DNA from: an uncultured Draconibacterium sp.
Lineage (GTDB): Bacteria > Bacteroidota > Bacteroidia > Bacteroidales > Prolixibacteraceae
Direction of reading: 5' to 3'
DNA length: 64,000 bases
Assembly (NCBI RefSeq): GCF_963674925.1
Contig: NZ_OY771647.1
Coordinates: 2,495,501-2,559,500 of the forward strand
Shown here: one piece after another, positions 9,863 to 18,185 of the stretch
Layout of the letters: the number at the start of each line of letters is the position of its first letter
Numbering within the stretch: the stretch's first letter is position 1
Program-made: the position numbers and the translations under genes
Notes under the pieces: generated by a model
What the model saw: the letters and a program-made list of their open reading frames with translations, nothing else
Database searches by the model: none
What the model was told of the DNA's origin: nothing

Positions 9863-10834
9863 ATGAAGAAAGCACGATACCTTGTTGACAATCTTTATAC
9901 TGCCGATCCGGCAGCACACGTTTTTAACGGAAAAATTTACATCTACCCATCGCACGATGTGGAGTCGGGAATTCCCGAAAATGACAATGGCGATCATTTT
10001 GATATGCGCGATTACCATGTTTTCTCGATGGAAGATATTGATGGTGAGGTAACCGACCATGGAAATGTGTTGGATGTGAAAGATATACCCTGGGCAGGCC
10101 GCCAGTTGTGGGATAGCGACTGTGCCTTTAAAAATGGCAAGTATTACCTCTATTTTCCGTTGAAAGACCAAACCGATATTTTCCGCATTGGTGTGGCTAT
10201 CAGCGAAAAACCTGAGGGACCGTTTGTTCCGCAGGAGGCACCAATGAAGGGGAGTTACTCCATCGATCCTTGCGTTTTTGAGGATGAAGATGGTAGCCAT
10301 TACATGTATTTTGGTGGTTTGTGGGGTGGACAGTTGCAGCGTTACCGCGATAACAAAGCCATTGAATGTGGCCAGGAACCTGCCGACGATGAGCAGGCAC
10401 TACCGGCACGTGTAGCCAAACTAAGCGACGATATGCTGGAGTTTGGAGAAGAACCAAAAGCATTGGTTATTCTGGATGAAAACGGTGAGCCGCTAAAAGC
10501 CGGTGATCACGACCGACGTTTCTTCGAAGCCTCATGGATGCACAAATACAACGGCAAATACTACTTTTCGTATTCAACCGGAAACACGCACAAATTGTGC
10601 TACGCTATTGGCGACAATCCTTATGGCCCGTTTACCTACCAGGGTGTGATTTTAACTCCGGTTGTTGGCTGGACAACACACCATTCAATTGTTGAATTTA
10701 AGGACAAATGGTACCTGTTCCATCACGACTGTGTACCTTCAAATGGCAAAACCTGGCTGCGCAGTCTGAAGGTTGTGGAGATGGAGTATGATGCCGATGG
10801 AAAAATTATTACAATTGAAGGTACAGCAGAATAA
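9863..10834 (+). CDS. GH43 beta-xylosidase / alpha-L-arabinofuranosidase
   Basis: Hydrolyses terminal xylose or arabinose from xylo-oligosaccharides. The 323-aa single-domain protein is a five-bladed propeller of the GH43_1 type. The expected three acids are visible: D15 in TADPAAH (base), D135 in YSIDPCVF (pKa modulator) and E222 in FFEASWM (acid). There is no signal peptide, so it should act in the cytoplasm on imported sugars, matching the symporter upstream. It follows the GH10 gene after a repeat and hairpin, so it may have partly separate expression. Which of the two activities dominates cannot be told from the sequence. Confidence 0.9.
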   Translation: MKKARYLVDNLYTADPAAHVFNGKIYIYPSHDVESGIPENDNGDHFDMRDYHVFSMEDIDGEVTDHGNVLDVKDIPWAGRQLWDSDCAFKNGKYYLYFPLKDQTDIFRIGVAISEKPEGPFVPQEAPMKGSYSIDPCVFEDEDGSHYMYFGGLWGGQLQRYRDNKAIECGQEPADDEQALPARVAKLSDDMLEFGEEPKALVILDENGEPLKAGDHDRRFFEASWMHKYNGKYYFSYSTGNTHKLCYAIGDNPYGPFTYQGVILTPVVGWTTHHSIVEFKDKWYLFHHDCVPSNGKTWLRSLKVVEMEYDADGKIITIEGTAE

Positions 10835-10942
10835 AAAGGGGCGTTTTTAACAGCATTATCTTATAATTTCCCCCACTGTAAGAAGAGTTGTAATGTTTCG
10901 TTTTGCAAATATAGTATCAATGTGTGCAAATATGGAGTCGAA

Positions 10943-10969
10943 TTTGTTTTGAAATGCATCTTATTTTTG
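10943..10969 (+). promoter_or_regulatory. Bacteroidota-type promoter for uxuB
   Basis: TTTG at 10943-10946 and TATTTTTG at 10962-10969 match the -33 and -7 elements of the primary sigma factor, with a 15-nt spacer, shorter than the usual 17-23. The -7 box lies 45 bp before the uxuB start codon. Confidence 0.5.
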
Positions 10970-11014
10970 CAGCATTGAAATCAGTAATAGACAATCGTAA
11001 AAAGAATATAGGAA

Positions 11015-11821
11015 ATGTTTGATTTAGATGGGAAAGTAGCGGTGGTTACCGGAGGCGGCGGCGTTTTGGGCGGAAGCATTGCACAAAGTTTAGTGGAAGC
11101 AGGAGTAAAAGTTGCCATTCTTGATATTCGAAAAGAACAGGTGGATAAGCGGGTTGATGAGTTACAAAAAAATGGGGCTGAAGTGCTTGGTTTTGTTTCC
11201 AATGTACTCGATGTTGATGAACTAAAGAAAACCAGAGAGTTACTACTTGAAAAATGGGGAAAAGTTGATATTCTGATCAATGCCGCGGGAGGAAATATGC
11301 CCGGGGCTACCTTAACCGAACAACAAACCGTGTTCGATATGAAAATTGATGACTTTCAGAAAGTAACAGACCTGAACCTGAATGGTACTGTTTTTCCAAG
11401 TCTTGTTTTTGGAGAAGCCATGTCGAAAGTTGGAGAAGGAAGCATTATCACTATCTCATCAATGGCTACTTATTCGGCTATTTCGCGCGTTTTGGGGTAT
11501 TCGGTGTCAAAAACCGGAATAAATATTTTTACCCAGTGGATGGCTATGGAAATGGCTACTAAATTCAGTGAAAAGATAAGGGTAAACTCAATTGCTCCGG
11601 GCTTTTTTATTGGCGACCAAAACCGGAATGTTTTGATCAATCCAGATGGGTCGTACACCGAGCGCAGTAAAAAAGTTATTGCCCGCACACCAATGGGACG
11701 CTTTGGCGATATAAAAGAACTGAACGGAGCGGTGCAGTTTTTATGCTCCGACGCGGCATCATTTATAACAGGTGTAATTCTTCCTGTTGATGGTGGTTTC
11801 AGCTCGTTTAGCGGTGTGTAA
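11015..11821 (+). CDS. uxuB: D-mannonate oxidoreductase (fructuronate reductase), SDR family
   Basis: Classical short-chain dehydrogenase, 268 aa. The NAD(P)-binding loop TGGGGVLGG lies at about residues 12-20, NAAGG in mid protein, the catalytic Tyr-x3-Lys at Y162/K166 (YSVSK), and the C-terminal PVDGGFSSFSGV is typical of SDR-type fructuronate reductases. These interconvert fructuronate and mannonate, the second step of glucuronate breakdown. The assignment rests on family resemblance and on the mannonate dehydratase gene that follows. Other SDR activities cannot be excluded. The glucuronate isomerase of the pathway (uxaC) is not in this window. A terminator separates it from uxuA. Confidence 0.8.
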   Translation: MFDLDGKVAVVTGGGGVLGGSIAQSLVEAGVKVAILDIRKEQVDKRVDELQKNGAEVLGFVSNVLDVDELKKTRELLLEKWGKVDILINAAGGNMPGATLTEQQTVFDMKIDDFQKVTDLNLNGTVFPSLVFGEAMSKVGEGSIITISSMATYSAISRVLGYSVSKTGINIFTQWMAMEMATKFSEKIRVNSIAPGFFIGDQNRNVLINPDGSYTERSKKVIARTPMGRFGDIKELNGAVQFLCSDAASFITGVILPVDGGFSSFSGV

Positions 11822-11861
11822 AAATTGAACCCGACCATATTTAATTTGTTTAAGTAATAGA

Positions 11862-11910
11862 TAAAACGAAAGTGGTGTACCTGTTTTTGGTGTTGCCACT
11901 TTCGTTATTT
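11862..11910 (+). terminator. Rho-independent terminator after uxuB
   Basis: An 11-bp perfect stem (AACGAAAGTGG at 11865-11875 with CCACTTTCGTT at 11896-11906), with further pairing inside the loop, is followed by ATTTT and preceded by an A-rich tract, so it could work in both directions. Confidence 0.75.
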
Positions 11911-12046
11911 TAAATGTGCTGAATGTTGCTTGCCGATTTTGCGGTTGGAATGAAACATTCAGCTAATTCATCGGCGTAATCAGCATGATTTGCGAGAAAT
12001 ATTTTTCAGTTTCGGTGTTTATTCAGAAAAAGTAAATTGAAGGAAA

Positions 12047-13261
12047 ATGGCTTTAGAAAAAACGTGGCGTTGGTTTGGAGAGAAAGATTTGGTAACGCTT
12101 GATGATTTGCAGCAAATGGGTGTGGAAGGAGTAGTTACAGCTCTGCATCACATTCCAAATGGAGAAGTTTGGCCGGTTGACGAGATTTTAAAGGTGAAAA
12201 CAGCCATTGAAAAACGAGGCATGCGCTGGAGTGTCGTGGAGAGCCTTCCGGTTTCTGAGGGGATAAAAATCTGCTCGAACGACCGCGAACGTTTAATTAC
12301 CAATTACCAACAATCGGTACGAAACCTTGGCGAATGTGGTATTGATACCATTTGCTACAATTTTATGCCGGTTTTAGACTGGGCACGAACCGATCTGCAT
12401 TTCAAGCTAAAAAATGGCGGTGAATCGATGTATTTTGATTTTCCCACATTTGTGGCGTTCGATGTTTATATTCTAAAACGCCCGGGTGCTGAAGCCGATT
12501 ATCCTTCCGAAATTGTTGAAAAAGCCAAAGCGGTTTTCGAAAAAATGACGGAAAAGGAAGCAGAAGAACTTGCCTACAATATAATCGTGGTTACACAGGG
12601 GTTTATCGATGGTGTAATTGATGGTTCGGTTGCCGATCCAAAAGGTCTTTTCCTGGAGTTTATCGACCGTTACAAGAGCATTGGTAAAGAACAGTTGCGG
12701 ATAAATTTAAAAGCTTTTCTCGACGATGTAATTCCGGTGGCCGAAGAAGCAGGAGTTAAACTGGCAATTCACCCTGATGATCCACCGTTTCCGGTATTGG
12801 GATTACCGCGAATTATTGGGCAACTGGAGGATTACGAGTGGCTTTTTCAGGCAAATACTTCGCCCAATAACGGTGTAACTTTTTGCGCCGGATCACTTTC
12901 GGCCCGAAAAGAAAACGACCTGCTGGAAGTAATTGAAAAAACCCGCGACCGCATTCATTTTGTGCATTTAAGAAATACCCTGCTGCTTGATGATGGAAGT
13001 TTTTACGAGTCGGGGCATTTGACCGGTTCGCAGAACATGATGAAAATAATGTTCGCCCTGATAAAGGAGCAGAAGCGCAGAATACAAGCAGGCAGAAGCG
13101 ATGTAATGATGCCTGTACGACCCGATCATGGCATCCGGATTATGGACGATTACAAATACGATTACAACCCCGGATATCCGCTTATTGGCCGATTAAAAGG
13201 GCTTGCCGAGCTGGATGGGCTTATGCATGGAATTGAATTTATGCTGGCGGATAACGTGTAA
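12047..13261 (+). CDS. uxuA: Mannonate dehydratase
   Basis: Dehydrates D-mannonate to 2-keto-3-deoxy-D-gluconate, the third step of glucuronate catabolism. The 404-aa TIM-barrel protein shows the family N-terminus (KTWRWFGEKDLVTL, then ALHHIPNGEVWP), the CYNFMPVLDWARTDL block, the metal-binding AIHPDDPPFPVLGLPRI segment, and the C-terminal RPDHG followed by GYPLIGRLKGLAEL. The length matches bacterial UxuA. It is cytoplasmic with no signal peptide. It follows uxuB after 225 bp that contain a terminator, so it may be transcribed separately. With GH115 and uxuB it makes a glucuronoxylan-to-KDG route. Confidence 0.96.
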   Translation: MALEKTWRWFGEKDLVTLDDLQQMGVEGVVTALHHIPNGEVWPVDEILKVKTAIEKRGMRWSVVESLPVSEGIKICSNDRERLITNYQQSVRNLGECGIDTICYNFMPVLDWARTDLHFKLKNGGESMYFDFPTFVAFDVYILKRPGAEADYPSEIVEKAKAVFEKMTEKEAEELAYNIIVVTQGFIDGVIDGSVADPKGLFLEFIDRYKSIGKEQLRINLKAFLDDVIPVAEEAGVKLAIHPDDPPFPVLGLPRIIGQLEDYEWLFQANTSPNNGVTFCAGSLSARKENDLLEVIEKTRDRIHFVHLRNTLLLDDGSFYESGHLTGSQNMMKIMFALIKEQKRRIQAGRSDVMMPVRPDHGIRIMDDYKYDYNPGYPLIGRLKGLAELDGLMHGIEFMLADNV

Positions 13262-13327
13262 CGATACAATCTCTGAACGAACAGAAAAAGGAAATTCAAC
13301 CAAATCCAGAAAAGTATATAAAAAGAA

Positions 13328-13359
13328 AAAGCTCAATAATCTGATGATTATCAAGCTTT
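13328..13359 (-). terminator. Terminator for the tRNA-Pro gene
   Basis: A stem of two perfect 6-bp blocks (AAAGCT/AGCTTT and ATAATC/GATTAT) with a 2-bp internal mismatch and a TGAT loop lies just past the 3' end of the tRNA. On the minus strand it runs into a T-rich tract. Confidence 0.7.
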
Positions 13360-13366
13360 AAATGAG

Positions 13367-13441
13367 TCGGGATGACAGGATTTGAACCTGCGACCCCTGG
13401 TCCCCCAGACCAGTACGCTAACCGGACTGCGCCACATCCCG
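13367..13441 (-). tRNA. tRNA-Pro (anticodon GGG)
   Basis: The reverse strand folds as a complete cloverleaf: acceptor arms CGGGATG/CATCCCG with discriminator A, a D arm with GCGCAG...GTTAGCG, anticodon stem CTGGT/ACCAG around the loop CTGGGGG (anticodon GGG, reading CCC/CCU), and a T arm with GGTTCAAATCC. The 3' CCA is not encoded. Confidence 0.97.
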
Positions 13442-13589
13442 AATCAGGATGGCAAAAGTAACTCTAGAAATTATTTTTACAAAACTTTTTTCTTTCTTTA
13501 ATCTACTATTTTGAAGAGGAATATAGAATTCGGTTATAATGCTTCATTATTATCGATTGAATTTATGACAATCAATAAGGTATGTTTTG

Positions 13590-13597
13590 TATTTTTG
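13590..13597 (+). promoter_or_regulatory. -7 promoter box for trxB
   Basis: TATTTTTG matches the Bacteroidota -7 consensus and lies 17 bp before the trxB start codon, giving a short leader. A convincing -33 TTTG is not seen at the usual distance. Confidence 0.45.
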
Positions 13598-13614
13598 TGC
13601 AACTAAAAATTTAA

Positions 13615-14619
13615 ATGATGTTTAAACCACTTGATATTAACGATAGCAACGAAAATAAAAACGTTGAACCAACCGATGTAGAAAAGGTAAAATGTTTGAT
13701 TGTGGGGTCGGGGCCTGCAGGTTATACTGCTGCAATTTATGCTGCACGCGCTAACCTGAGTCCGGTAATGTACGAAGGACTTCAGCCGGGAGGCCAGTTA
13801 ACAACAACCACCGAAGTTGAAAACTATCCGGGTTACCCGGAAGGTGTTACCGGCCCGGTAATGATGGAAGATCTGAAGAAACAGGCAGAGCGTTTTGGTA
13901 CCGATGTACGTTGGGGAATGGCAACGAAAGTTGATTTTTCCGGCGATATTCATAAAGTCTGGATCGATGACACAAAAGTGATCGAAGCTGAAACAGTGAT
14001 TATTGCAACCGGAGCAACAGCAAAATACCTGGGGCTTGAAGACGAAAAGAAATATGCCGGAGGTGGAGTTTCTGCCTGTGCAACCTGCGATGGATTTTTC
14101 TACCGAGGAAAAGATGTGGCCGTTGTTGGTGGTGGCGATACTGCTGCTGAAGAGGCTATGTACCTGGCCGGTTTGTGTAATAAAGTATACCTGATCGTAC
14201 GTCGTGATGTACTTCGTGCATCGAGAGTAATGGCTGATCGTGTGAAAAAAACACCAAACGTAGAAATACTTTGGAAACACCAAACAAAAGGATTGATTGG
14301 TGACAATGGTGTGGTTGAAGGTGCAACGTTGGTTAAAAATATGGGAGAAGAAGGGGAAGAGGAAGTTAATATTAAAATTGACGGATTCTTTTTGGCGATA
14401 GGTCATAAACCAAACTCTGATATTTTTGCTGAATACCTTGATACCGACGATGTAGGTTATATTTTAACTAAGCCGGGAACAGCAAAAACAAAGGTTCCGG
14501 GAGTATTTGCCTGCGGCGATGTTCAAGACTCGCAATATCGTCAGGCGGTTACTGCTGCCGGATCGGGTTGTATGGCTGCAATCGATGCAGAACGTTACCT
14601 TTCTGAAAAGCATTCGTAA
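13615..14619 (+). CDS. trxB: Thioredoxin reductase
   Basis: FAD/NADPH-dependent reduction of thioredoxin in the cytoplasm. It is 334 aa, with the FAD-binding GSGPAGYTAAIYAARA, the redox pair C155-A-T-C158 (in the SACATCDGFF block), the NADPH-binding GGGDTAAEEA and the C-terminal FACGDVQD with RQAVTAAGSGCMAA. Compared with the typical bacterial enzyme it has about 20 extra N-terminal residues rich in Asn, Asp and Glu before the first beta strand. It has its own promoter and a terminator on both sides, so it is a single-gene unit. Confidence 0.97.
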   Translation: MMFKPLDINDSNENKNVEPTDVEKVKCLIVGSGPAGYTAAIYAARANLSPVMYEGLQPGGQLTTTTEVENYPGYPEGVTGPVMMEDLKKQAERFGTDVRWGMATKVDFSGDIHKVWIDDTKVIEAETVIIATGATAKYLGLEDEKKYAGGGVSACATCDGFFYRGKDVAVVGGGDTAAEEAMYLAGLCNKVYLIVRRDVLRASRVMADRVKKTPNVEILWKHQTKGLIGDNGVVEGATLVKNMGEEGEEEVNIKIDGFFLAIGHKPNSDIFAEYLDTDDVGYILTKPGTAKTKVPGVFACGDVQDSQYRQAVTAAGSGCMAAIDAERYLSEKHS

Positions 14620-14644
14620 AAGCAAAATACGCTACGAAATAAAT

Positions 14645-14678
14645 AAAAAAGCAGGATGAGAAGTCATCCTGCTTTTTT
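14645..14678. terminator. Bidirectional terminator between trxB and the hemolysin-III gene
   Basis: A-tract, a perfect stem (GCAGGATGA / TCATCCTGC) with loop GAAG, then a T-tract. It serves the two convergent genes on either side. Confidence 0.92.
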
Positions 14679-14699
14679 GTATCTGCAATTTGCTAATTC

Positions 14700-15380
14700 C
14701 TAATTTAAACTGGAAAGTACCGAGAAAAAATGCATAATACTTCCGGCCAAAACAAACAAGTGCCAAATGCCGTGGCCGTATTTTAATCCTCTCCAGGAGT
14801 AAAAAATAACACCTATTGAATAACAGGCTCCACCGATAAACAAAAAGGCAATACTTGATGTAGGCAGATTTCTTACAATCGGGCCTATGGCCAGTAAAAA
14901 CATCCAGCCCATGGCCAGGTAAATTCCAACCATCAACTTTCGGAAACGGGTTAAATAAATCGAGCGTATTACCATTCCGGTAATCGCCAATCCCCAGATT
15001 ATTCCAAAAAGAGTCCAGCCCAAAGCACCACGAATGGTGGTGAGCACAAATGGAGTGTAGGTGCCCGCAATTAATAAAAATATGGCGGCATGATCGAAAC
15101 GAACAAACAGGTTCTTCAGTTTTTCGCGGGTGAAACTGTGGTAAAGTGTCGAAGATAAATAAAGTAACACCAAACTACTTCCGAAAATACTGAAACTTAC
15201 TACATGCCATACGTTACCTTTTATAGCTGCAAAAACAACTAAAAGTACAAGTGCGGCAATGCTTAGCAAAGTCCCAATCCCATGGGTGATACTATTAAAT
15301 ATCTCCTCTCCAAGTGATAATGTTCGGTATCCGGCTTCAACTTTTTTTCTCATAACAGTTGCTTTTCGAATAAATTTCAA
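14700..15380 (-). CDS. Hemolysin III / TrhA (PAQR-like) family membrane protein
   Basis: Seven-helix inner-membrane protein of the HlyIII/YqfA family, 226 aa or slightly shorter. Family marks: NSITHGIGTLLSIAALVLLV near the N-terminus, SSTLYHSF after helix 2, FDHAAIFLLIAGTYTPF in the middle and IWHLFVLAGSIMHFF at the end, with His residues thought to bind metal. Family members have been tied to membrane homeostasis; the direct role here is unknown. A TATTTTTG box on the minus strand at 15398-15405 sits so close to the first Met that the true start may be the internal MRKKVEAG (start base 15353). Confidence 0.9.
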   Translation of the reverse strand: MKFIRKATVMRKKVEAGYRTLSLGEEIFNSITHGIGTLLSIAALVLLVVFAAIKGNVWHVVSFSIFGSSLVLLYLSSTLYHSFTREKLKNLFVRFDHAAIFLLIAGTYTPFVLTTIRGALGWTLFGIIWGLAITGMVIRSIYLTRFRKLMVGIYLAMGWMFLLAIGPIVRNLPTSSIAFLFIGGACYSIGVIFYSWRGLKYGHGIWHLFVLAGSIMHFFSVLSSLN

Positions 15381-15397
15381 TTCTGTTCGAAATTACT

Positions 15398-15405
15398 CAA
15401 AAATA
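15398..15405 (-). promoter_or_regulatory. -7 promoter box for the hemolysin-III family gene
   Basis: TATTTTTG on the minus strand fits TAnnTTTG. It predicts a transcript start at about 15391, only about 10 nt before the first Met codon and about 40 nt before the second. Confidence 0.4.
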
Positions 15406-15513
15406 TCATTGCTTGAATACAATATTTCTATTCCAAATAAATATTAATAATAACTTTTTGTTAGCCAGGTTGTTATTGAAGTAATTTTTATCGTATTTAG
15501 AATGGCGAAGGAA

Positions 15514-16020
15514 CTATTTGGGCCCGATTAACTCAATAAAAGTTCCGTCGGGATCCTGAATGAGAATGAAATACCTGTTGTCGCCAAGCATTGATGGTTT
15601 ACCACTTAAAACTTTAATGCCATGTTTGTCTGCACGGTCTATAACAGGTTGCAGGTGTTTTACCATTAATGTAATATACTGCATGCCGGTATCGTCGCTC
15701 ATAAATTGCTGTTTTGGGTGTTTGGCTTTTGTCCCCAAACTCATCAGTTTCCATTCGCTGGCTTCTTCGGTGTCTTCCAGCTTTAGAATGGTAACATCCA
15801 GTTGGTAACTGTCAGTAAGTCCAAGTTCTGTACATTGCTCCTTCGAAACTGAAAACGCTCCGGTTTTAACCATTCCTACAACATTGGTATAAAAATCGAT
15901 TGATTTTTCAAGGTCTTCAACAACAAGGCCAACACCAATTGCCGATTTGCTGAAATTGTTTTGTGCCATTGAAAAAAATGCAAAAAGAACCAGGGTAAGA
16001 GAGAAAAGACTTTTTTTCAT
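15514..16020 (-). CDS. Exported VOC/glyoxalase-superfamily protein
   Basis: A 168-aa protein with a clear signal peptide (residues 1-19, ending FSMAQ) followed by one vicinal-oxygen-chelate unit pair. It starts IGVGLVVEDLEKSIDFYTNVVGMVKTG, continues with IQYITL-type strands and ends FILIQDPDGTFIELIGPK, the classic glyoxalase/bleomycin-resistance ending with a metal-ligand Glu. VOC proteins bind metals and act as lyases, dioxygenases or binding proteins; the substrate cannot be told. Export is unusual for this superfamily, which is mostly cytoplasmic. It is divergent from the small leader ORF at 16133. Confidence 0.8.
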   Translation of the reverse strand: MKKSLFSLTLVLFAFFSMAQNNFSKSAIGVGLVVEDLEKSIDFYTNVVGMVKTGAFSVSKEQCTELGLTDSYQLDVTILKLEDTEEASEWKLMSLGTKAKHPKQQFMSDDTGMQYITLMVKHLQPVIDRADKHGIKVLSGKPSMLGDNRYFILIQDPDGTFIELIGPK

Positions 16021-16132
16021 TTTAGTAGATTTAATTGATTTTTAGTAGTTGTAAATTTAATAGAATAAAAGTAAAGGCCATAAATGATTTGGCGAGAAAT
16101 AAAGTTCGTCTATCTTTATAAAAAGAACAAAA

Positions 16133-16213
16133 ATGAAACGAGCATATAAAATATTACATCCAGGAAGAATATTAAAATACGTGCGAGTTCCATACTATAC
16201 CGATAAAAACTAA
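16133..16213 (+). CDS. Conserved 26-codon mini-ORF inside a duplicated leader (copy A)
   Basis: An ATG-to-TAA frame of 26 codons begins MKRA, contains ILHPGRI and KYVRVPYYT, and stops 13 bases before the start codon of the next gene. A near-identical copy lies on the minus strand at 54164-54253, ahead of a response regulator gene. Over the 97 nt from mini-ORF start to downstream start codon I count 8 differences, changing the peptide at Y/C, K/R, L/F and D/A and replacing the stop. The peptide is strongly basic. Whether it is translated is unknown; it may be a leader peptide or just part of a conserved RNA or DNA element. Confidence 0.4.
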   Translation: MKRAYKILHPGRILKYVRVPYYTDKN

Positions 16214-16226
16214 CAATTTTAATAGT

Positions 16227-16634
16227 ATGAAACTACCAGTTGTAAATAATACGAATCTGGAAAACCTGATGGATAAAGCTGAAATTGTTCAGCAAACCGC
16301 CGAACAGATCATGAAAGATTTTGGAATGTTTGGGGTGGAGATAACGTTCTCAGGTGACACGGATAATGCTTATCAGGAACTGCATCAACAACTGATTGAC
16401 CAGATTACCGGTTTAGTAGAGACCAACTACGACTTGTTGTTATCGGTGCTTTACCAGGTGGATATCACCAACCGCGAAATCGTTCAGGCGGAACAGGATT
16501 TTCCGCATTATTCGCATATCGAGATTATTGCTCACCAGGTTATCGCCCGCGATTTGAAGAAGGTTTTGCTACGTCGTTATTTCAAAATGAAAGATGAGGA
16601 GGGTGGAATAGAAAAAGGAATTGACAAAACATAA
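16227..16634 (+). CDS. Hypothetical protein, helical, 135 aa
   Basis: No family is recognised. The protein looks soluble and mostly alpha-helical, with no signal peptide or membrane segment, and is acidic in the middle. A central amphipathic stretch (LIDQITGLVETNYDLLLSVL, then REIVQAEQDF) could mediate dimerisation. A basic patch near the C-terminus (KKVLLRRYF) may bind nucleic acid or membrane. The start codon directly follows the conserved leader, so this gene is probably regulated together with the response regulator at 53512-54159 that has the same leader. That link is inference. Confidence 0.7.
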   Translation: MKLPVVNNTNLENLMDKAEIVQQTAEQIMKDFGMFGVEITFSGDTDNAYQELHQQLIDQITGLVETNYDLLLSVLYQVDITNREIVQAEQDFPHYSHIEIIAHQVIARDLKKVLLRRYFKMKDEEGGIEKGIDKT

Positions 16635-16635
16635 A

Positions 16636-16660
16636 AAAAGCGCCTTACGACGCTTTTCTT
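16636..16660. terminator. Bidirectional terminator between convergent genes
   Basis: AAAAGCG / CGCTTTT stem with an 8-nt loop, A-tract on the left and T-rich tract on the right. It lies between the 135-aa gene (+) and the gene at 16677-17147 (-). Confidence 0.75.
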
Positions 16661-16676
16661 CATATTTTAAGAAATG

Positions 16677-17147
16677 TTATTGTCCGAATACATACCGGAC
16701 GTTAAAACCGAAACCTTTCGCATGAAAATCAGTGTCTTCAATAATACTAAATGCCGGACGCCAATCGACTCCCAAAGCAATCGGTATGCTGTTGAAATGA
16801 TATTCCAGACCAATTTCGCCAATCGCTCCCAGCCAAAATGGATCGTCAATCCACATGTATGGACCTACTCCAACGTACCAGTTAAATGCTTCTCCGGCAA
16901 GTGGACGGTAAAGGAAATCCCATAACAGGTCAATTCCAACACCATCTCCGAATGATACATCAGCGTGAATCCGGCTGAACTGTCCCGTGCTAAAAATACC
17001 ATCAATAGCAACATTTCCTCCTGAAATATCACCAAATCGAACACCAAGTTCCTGTGCATTTGATGAAACTACACCACCAATTACTATAGCCAAAACTGCT
17101 ATAAATTTAACCATTGTTTTTTTCATAATCTTGAATTTAATAATCAT
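16677..17147 (-). CDS. Hypothetical exported protein, probable small outer-membrane beta-barrel
   Basis: Signal peptide MKKTMVKFIAVLAIVIGGVV followed by SSNAQ cleavage; the likelier start is this internal Met (start base 17126) rather than the first one. The mature part of about 125 aa alternates polar and hydrophobic residues with many Gly and aromatic residues (GVGIDLLWDFLYRPL, WYVGVGPYMWIDDP) and ends in FNVRYVFGQ, close to the outer-membrane barrel ending with a terminal aromatic. Size suggests an eight-strand barrel. No function can be given. Confidence 0.75.
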   Translation of the reverse strand: MIIKFKIMKKTMVKFIAVLAIVIGGVVSSNAQELGVRFGDISGGNVAIDGIFSTGQFSRIHADVSFGDGVGIDLLWDFLYRPLAGEAFNWYVGVGPYMWIDDPFWLGAIGEIGLEYHFNSIPIALGVDWRPAFSIIEDTDFHAKGFGFNVRYVFGQ

Positions 17148-17259
17148 GTGTTTATGAATTCTGAGTTGAGAAGTTACGGAAAAATTATTTCTTTAGTTCA
17201 ATACAAAACAAAAAAAATTCAAAAAAAAAATGCATTTGGCTGCTTTTTCAGAACTTCAT

Positions 17260-18102
17260 TTATTGTGGACGTGCAAGCATTATTCCCGAAACTGAAGCCC
17301 GGTTTGCCAAATAATCATACAGTGTTTGTTCCGATAGAATTACTTTCTCAGCTTTTGATGATGCATGCATAAAATAAAGTTCATCTCCCTTAAAAACAGC
17401 GATTCCAACATGTGTTATATCCAGGCCGTCAACAGTGGAAGTGATGCCAAAAATATCGCCATTTTTAATCTGATGTTTTAGTGTTTCAATTTTTTCGGTA
17501 GGGATGTAGTACAGTTGGGTTTTTGTTAATTGCTGTTCCTGTTTGTGCAGGGCTTCAATAAATACCGCATTGTTTTTTAATGGTTTGTAGCTGTTGGGGT
17601 GTTGGCTCATAAAATTAATCGTTTTATCAAACTCGATATTACCAATCGATTGCGAAACTGATTTTACTGTGCCCTTTTTGGCGTTATCCAAAATCCAGTC
17701 GCTGAAATAGTGTAATCGCGAAGGGTAGCCGTTTATCTCTCCTCCACGGTAACGGATGAGTTGCAACTCGTTTTTAAAATGTTTAAACGAGGGTTTTCGT
17801 GTTTTGGCAGTTCGTGCCAACGCCAGGCAATTTTCTGCATATGTAGTACAATCCAGTTCCCGCAGATTAACTACTAATTGTTCGGGCTCCGTTTCTAAAG
17901 TGTGGGCCACGTATGGAGTGTTCATCAGTAATTTTCCGGCTTCAACAACAAGTTCTTCTGTCGTTTTTTCGCTGTGCTGTTTCAATTCTGTAAGAATGTG
18001 ATTACAAATTTCCTCATCAGGATTATTGGTACTTTGCTGGGCAAAAAGGATTGTAAAGCCAAAAAGCAGGGCGCCGGCTAACAGAAAAATTTTCTTGTTC
18101 AT
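17260..18102 (-). CDS. DUF1460 family, N-acetylmuramoyl-L-alanine amidase-like (NlpC/P60 fold)
   Basis: Exported 280-aa protein (signal peptide ending LFAQ). The DUF1460 hallmarks are present: LDCTTYAENCLAL with the catalytic Cys, and GLDITHVGIAV with the catalytic His, followed by YFMHASS. Structures known for this family show an NlpC/P60-type cysteine hydrolase that acts on cell-wall muropeptides. It probably trims or recycles peptidoglycan fragments in the periplasm. The gene stands alone; a 39-codon membrane-peptide gene lies upstream on the same strand. Confidence 0.87.
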   Translation of the reverse strand: MNKKIFLLAGALLFGFTILFAQQSTNNPDEEICNHILTELKQHSEKTTEELVVEAGKLLMNTPYVAHTLETEPEQLVVNLRELDCTTYAENCLALARTAKTRKPSFKHFKNELQLIRYRGGEINGYPSRLHYFSDWILDNAKKGTVKSVSQSIGNIEFDKTINFMSQHPNSYKPLKNNAVFIEALHKQEQQLTKTQLYYIPTEKIETLKHQIKNGDIFGITSTVDGLDITHVGIAVFKGDELYFMHASSKAEKVILSEQTLYDYLANRASVSGIMLARPQ

Positions 18103-18185
18103 TCCAGATACATTTTTTTGATGCTAAAAAATAAAGGTATGATTTTTTTGTAAAAGTGGTAATTCATCCGGTGTGCAACATATTC

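Noticed and set aside
13798..14406. 202-codon minus-strand frame within trxB
   Set aside because: Antisense shadow of a fully conserved enzyme; Cys- and Phe-rich composition typical of reverse frames.
13615..14619. Frameshift or alternative start in trxB because of the long N-terminus
   Set aside because: The -7 box lies just ahead of the first ATG, which supports the longer start; the extension is in frame and hydrophilic.
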